Source: an uncultured Chloroflexota bacterium (GTDB lineage Bacteria > Chloroflexota > Dehalococcoidia > UBA2979). From it: a stretch of DNA of 6,027 nucleotides. Below are positions 5,502-6,027 of the stretch, in pieces. The stretch's first letter is position 1. Each line of letters begins with the position of its first letter. Made by a program: the position numbers and the translations under genes. Below the pieces are notes generated by a model, which was given only the letters and a program-made list of their open reading frames with translations, was not told where the DNA came from and did not search any database. The stretch spans positions 1 through 6,027 of the forward strand of contig CADEHD010000053.1 in the NCBI GenBank assembly GCA_902827055.1. The letters are read 5' to 3'.

Positions 5502-6027
5502 CTACTCGAGCGGCACGTTGTTGAGCACGCCAGTCGCGCGCAGCGCCTCGATCTCGGAGTCGCTCTTTCCGAGGACGGTGCGCAGCACGTACTCGCTGTG
5601 CTGCCCGAGGTTCGGCGCAGCCCAGCGCACGCGCCCCGGGGTACGGCTGAAGTGCCACGACACGCCCGCGATGACGTGACGTCCCACCGAGGGCTGGTCC
5701 ACCTCTGGCCAGAAGCCACGCGCGCGCAGGTGCGCGTCCTCCACCACGCGCCGCATGTTCGAGACGGTGCCGGCCGCCACACCAGCGGCCTGCAACTCGG
5801 TCATCGCCTGGTCGGGTGTGCGCTGCGAGGTCCACGAGGTGATCAGCGCGTCGATCGTGTCGTGGTGGGCGTGGCGTCCCTCGACGGTGGCGTAGTCGGG
5901 ATCCGAGGCGAGCGCGGCCTGCCCGATCACCGTCGCGAGCGCACGCCACTCGTGCAGGCTCCCGACCGCCAGCCCGACCCACGCATCGGCGCCGGCGGGA
6001 CCGAGCGCGGCCTCGTCCGGGGCGCAG
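5502..6027 (-). CDS. CaiB/BaiF-type (family III) CoA-transferase, C-terminal part
   Basis: The frame is open to the window edge, so the 5' end is missing; 174 residues of the C-terminal part are visible. Family III enzymes move CoA between an acyl-CoA and a free carboxylate through an aspartate in the N-terminal half, which is not seen here. Identification rests on typical C-terminal landmarks in order: AWVGLAVGSLHEWRAL (the CAPDE...DAWV region just inside the edge), ALASDPDYATVEGRHAHHD, the GVAAGTV turn where GVPAGPV is usual, DAHLRARGFW, and APNLGQHSEYVLRTVLG near the end. The protein is soluble and presumably cytoplasmic. The visible part is intact, with no frameshift, and ends at TAG 5504-5502. 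The internal GTG at 5930 is not a credible start, because the homologous sequence continues upstream without a break. Acyl substrate unknown. It is the upstream partner of the 284-aa gene. Confidence 0.93.
   Translation of the reverse strand, partial: CAPDEAALGPAGADAWVGLAVGSLHEWRALATVIGQAALASDPDYATVEGRHAHHDTIDALITSWTSQRTPDQAMTELQAAGVAAGTVSNMRRVVEDAHLRARGFWPEVDQPSVGRHVIAGVSWHFSRTPGRVRWAAPNLGQHSEYVLRTVLGKSDSEIEALRATGVLNNVPLE

Noticed and set aside
5101..5679. A 192-codon plus-strand open frame across the 284-aa and CoA-transferase genes
   Set aside because: No ribosome site, Ser/Arg-rich composition and no motif; both opposing minus-strand genes are better supported.
5269..5982. A 237-codon minus-strand open frame overlapping the CoA-transferase
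   Set aside because: Its sequence is Arg/Ala/Gly-rich without motifs, while the neighbouring frame carries clear family III CoA-transferase landmarks.

Overview
The window is very GC-rich, gene-dense bacterial chromosome with a strong G/C bias at third codon positions. The organism cannot be fixed from 6 kb. A RecG with a long N-terminal extension, a family III CoA-transferase and a possible leaderless promoter would fit a high-GC lineage such as Chloroflexota (Dehalococcoidia-like) or Actinomycetota. That placement is inference, not an identification.

Left part, plus strand: an almost complete recG (replication-fork and recombination helicase) ends at 2547. After a 77-nt gap comes a tightly overlapping three-gene set. 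It holds a 69-residue unknown protein (2625-2834), an alpha/beta hydrolase of the hormone-sensitive-lipase/family IV esterase type (2831-3772), and an exported, probably membrane-tethered ankyrin-repeat protein (about 3762-4580). The first two overlap by 4 nt (GTGA). The third appears to start at a CTG inside the end of the hydrolase gene. The gap after recG carries a TANNNT-type -10 element placed so that transcription could begin at the ATG of the small gene, so the trio may be its own transcription unit.

Right part, minus strand: the 3' part of a CaiB/BaiF-type (family III) CoA-transferase enters from the window's right edge. It is followed after 51 nt by a gene for an unrecognised protein with one N-terminal membrane segment and a beta-rich extracytoplasmic domain. 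The 51-nt gap can fold into two mutually exclusive hairpins, one of which buries the Shine-Dalgarno sequence of the downstream gene. The two operons converge with only 15 nt between stop codons, and a hairpin spans that junction.

Three of the starts judged here share one geometry, GGAG, six bases, start codon. This consistency is the main support for the CTG start. I see no mobile element, CRISPR array, tRNA or rRNA. The gene content is mostly ordinary; the points worth a second look are the start-codon and RNA-structure details and the unknown exported protein.
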